A DNA stretch of 64,000 nucleotides from Sinisalibacter aestuarii. GTDB lineage: Bacteria; Pseudomonadota; Alphaproteobacteria; Rhodobacterales; Rhodobacteraceae. The notes beneath the pieces are model-generated. The model was not told where the DNA came from. It did no database searches and worked only from the letters and a program-made list of their open reading frames with translations. Of this stretch, positions 62,620 through 64,000 are shown in pieces. Position numbers and translations under genes: made by a program. How positions within the stretch are numbered: position 1 is the stretch's first letter; each line of letters starts with the position of its first letter. Where the stretch lies: NCBI RefSeq assembly GCF_027923545.1, contig NZ_BROH01000005.1, positions 124,001-188,000 of the forward strand, given 5' to 3'.

Positions 62620-62744
62620 CCGGGCGACGGCAAAGGCGCCCACCCGTTCTCTGTTCGGGAAATACCTCACGGGCCCCTCTCGGTGATTTCGAACTGCGAA
62701 ATCGCCTGTCGGGTGACCGAAAGCGCAAATTGCCCTTTCGTCCA

Positions 62745-62770
62745 GGGTCCGGGGGTGTGAAACCCCCGGC
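62745..62770 (-). repeat. Hairpin part of the dispersed repeat, exact inverted copy of 50713-50738
   Basis: CCGGGGGT and ACCCCCGG arms around a GTGA loop, preceded by GGGT. All 26 bases match the reverse complement of 50713-50738. The GATATTTT tail is missing. It lies just after the stop of the HCCA-isomerase-like gene and may act as its terminator. Confidence 0.75.
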
Positions 62771-62778
62771 GCTCTGCC

Positions 62779-63378
62779 TCAGGCGAGGCGCCCCGCGCGC
62801 GCCCAGGCGATGGCGTCATCCAACCGGTCGTCGCCCCAGAACAGCTCGCCCGCCACCACGAAGCTCGGCACGCCGAACAGCCCCGCGGCGGCGGCGTCCT
62901 GCGTCGCCTCGGCCAGCGCTTCCACTGTGTCATCGGCCTCGGCGCGGGCCAGCACCCGCGCCGGATCCTGCCCGACTGCGGCGATGGACTGCGACAGGTT
63001 CGGCTCGCTGCCCGCCATCTGACCCTGCTGGAACCACCGCCTGTAAGCCTCAATCACATAGGCCTTGCCCCAGCCCTCGGCCATGCCCACCAGCGCCACC
63101 TGGTTGGCGAGCGCCAGGTCTTCCAGCGGATAGGGCGCGGGCAATTGGGCCGTCAGCCCATATTTGCCAAGCCGCCGCCCGATGTCGCGCCACATATAGG
63201 CCGCCTTGGCGGGCTTCTTCGCAAAGGGGATGTTGTCCTGCGCGATCATCATCTCGCGCACGTTGAATGGCCGCCAGTTGAAGGTGATGCCCTCGCGCGC
63301 CGCCACCTCGTCGAGCCGCATCACCGTGAGATAGCTGTAGGTGCTGCCGATCGAAAACCAGAAATCAATCTCTGTCAT
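62779..63378 (-). CDS. 2-hydroxychromene-2-carboxylate isomerase-like (DsbA-fold) protein
   Basis: 199 residues from ATG 63378. The thioredoxin-fold N-terminus reads DFWFSIGSTYSYLTVMRL, with Ser in place of the CxxC of DsbA, as in HCCA isomerases and kappa-class glutathione transferases. Further matches: FNWRPFNVREMM and the C-terminal AAAAGLFGVPSFVVAGELFW. These enzymes isomerise aromatic-degradation intermediates or bind glutathione; no aromatic-catabolism genes are nearby, so the substrate is open. Confidence 0.88.
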   Translation of the reverse strand: MTEIDFWFSIGSTYSYLTVMRLDEVAAREGITFNWRPFNVREMMIAQDNIPFAKKPAKAAYMWRDIGRRLGKYGLTAQLPAPYPLEDLALANQVALVGMAEGWGKAYVIEAYRRWFQQGQMAGSEPNLSQSIAAVGQDPARVLARAEADDTVEALAEATQDAAAAGLFGVPSFVVAGELFWGDDRLDDAIAWARAGRLA

Positions 63379-63481
63379 GTCGCGCTCCTGAAATACCGTC
63401 CAGTGTCGACGACGGAGCGCCATCCTGTCAAACCTCCCGCACGGATGGACGCCGCGCGCGGCGCGTGCAAGTCTCGCCCTC

Positions 63482-64000
63482 ATGACCGCGCTCACCATCT
63501 CCAACCGCGATGCCCGCCGGCTCTGGCTGGCCCAGAACCTGATCGGCACACACCTGCGCGATCCGGCGGAGATCATCCGCCAGCTCGGGTTTTTGCAGAT
63601 CGACACGATCCGCAACGTCGCCCGCGCGCAGGACCACATCCTGTGGACGCGCATCCCCACCTACCACGAAGAGCGGGTTTGGCGGTTGCTGAAATCGCGC
63701 GCACTGTTCGAGCATTTCACCCATGACGCCTCGCTGATCCCCGCCGAGGTGCTGCCCTACTGGACCCGGCGCTTCTCCGTGCTCGGCGCGCGCACCGCGC
63801 GCTCGTCGTGGTTTCATTCCGGGCTGGGCCGGGCCGAGATACAGGCGATCCATGACCGGATCGCCGCCGAGGGCCCGCTTTCGACCCATGCCTTCGACAC
63901 CAGGCACGAGGGGCCGAAGGAGATGTGGGCGCGCCCGCCGCACAAGAAGGCGCTCGACCAGATGTGGTATGCGGGCCGCCTCGCCACTGCGCATCGCGAG
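63482..64000 (+). CDS. YcaQ-family winged-helix protein (partial, 173 residues visible)
   Basis: Open from ATG 63482 to the right edge without a stop. The segment LGFLQIDTIRNVARAQDHIL and the following WTRIPTYHEERVWRLLKSR, FEHFTHDASLIP and RRFSVLGARTARSSW match the YcaQ family, known from E. coli as a glycosylase that unhooks interstrand DNA crosslinks. The gene is divergent from the HCCA-isomerase-like gene (103 bp apart). The C-terminal part, including later catalytic QxD or HxH-type motifs, is outside the window. Confidence 0.85.
   Translation, partial: MTALTISNRDARRLWLAQNLIGTHLRDPAEIIRQLGFLQIDTIRNVARAQDHILWTRIPTYHEERVWRLLKSRALFEHFTHDASLIPAEVLPYWTRRFSVLGARTARSSWFHSGLGRAEIQAIHDRIAAEGPLSTHAFDTRHEGPKEMWARPPHKKALDQMWYAGRLATAHRE

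Overview
The window is a high-GC, gene-dense chromosomal segment of an alphaproteobacterium, most likely a Rhodobacteraceae/Paracoccaceae (roseobacter-type) species. This is inferred from the gene families seen together (LuxR/LuxI pair, Hint-domain and SPOR-domain proteins, RTX protein, DUF1523-type membrane protein, FadE/DmdC-type acyl-CoA dehydrogenase) and from a dispersed intergenic repeat ending in GGCAAGATGAAG that is familiar from this family. No rRNA, tRNA, CRISPR, insertion sequence or prophage was seen.

Layout. 1-6837: a surface-polysaccharide or secretion locus with the start of a putative glycosyltransferase, a GMC oxidoreductase whose reading frame is cut by one in-frame TAG from a Tat-type leader, an RTX calcium-binding exoprotein, a CelD/FemAB-like acetyltransferase and a flippase. 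6838-8462: a quorum-sensing pair (LuxR then LuxI) preceded by several dyad symmetries. 8576-9659: Lrp/AsnC regulator overlapping a LysE exporter. 9718-16448: a MerR regulator with a palindromic operator, then acyl-CoA dehydrogenase, a 70-aa protein, thiolase, cupin and a FadJ-type bifunctional enzyme, i.e. a beta-oxidation regulon. 16524-22501: M48-like pseudo-peptidase, acyl-CoA ligase, sulfotransferase, Hint protein, SPOR protein. 22604-25817: nucleoside salvage operon cdd-deoB-add-upp. 25889-29148: a secreted protein and propionyl-CoA synthetase (prpE), divergent around TTTGCAAA boxes. 29332-33005: an NtrC-like regulator without the GAFTGA loop, NAD kinase, glyA. 33105-36814: TetR regulator with a perfect 28-bp operator and an HlyD/ABC-2 exporter. 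37288-42821: a five-gene peptide importer (minus strand). 43147-46737: deoC, a low-GC 76-aa intruder gene and a two-domain aldehyde dehydrogenase. 47064-48341: M20 deacylase. 48492-56083: a nine-gene run of uncharacterised proteins centred on an AAA+ ATPase, a coiled-coil protein and several small membrane proteins. 56176-62619: a second peptide importer with a fused double ATPase and an aldehyde dehydrogenase. 62779-64000: HCCA-isomerase-like protein and a truncated YcaQ-like protein.

How it works together. The metabolic content is nucleoside and deoxyribose salvage (cdd, deoB, add, upp, deoC plus an aldehyde dehydrogenase), fatty-acid and short-chain acyl-CoA breakdown (acyl-CoA dehydrogenase, thiolase, FadJ, acyl-CoA ligase, prpE), and peptide uptake, as expected of a heterotroph living on dissolved organic matter.

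The best candidate for an undescribed system is the AAA+/coiled-coil/membrane operon at 48492-56083. Other points of interest are the TAG-interrupted GMC gene, a covarying hairpin present at 12431 and 46835, the GAFTGA-less NtrC-like regulator, and the operator arrays before prpE and luxR. All family assignments come from reading motifs by eye; no database search was run.
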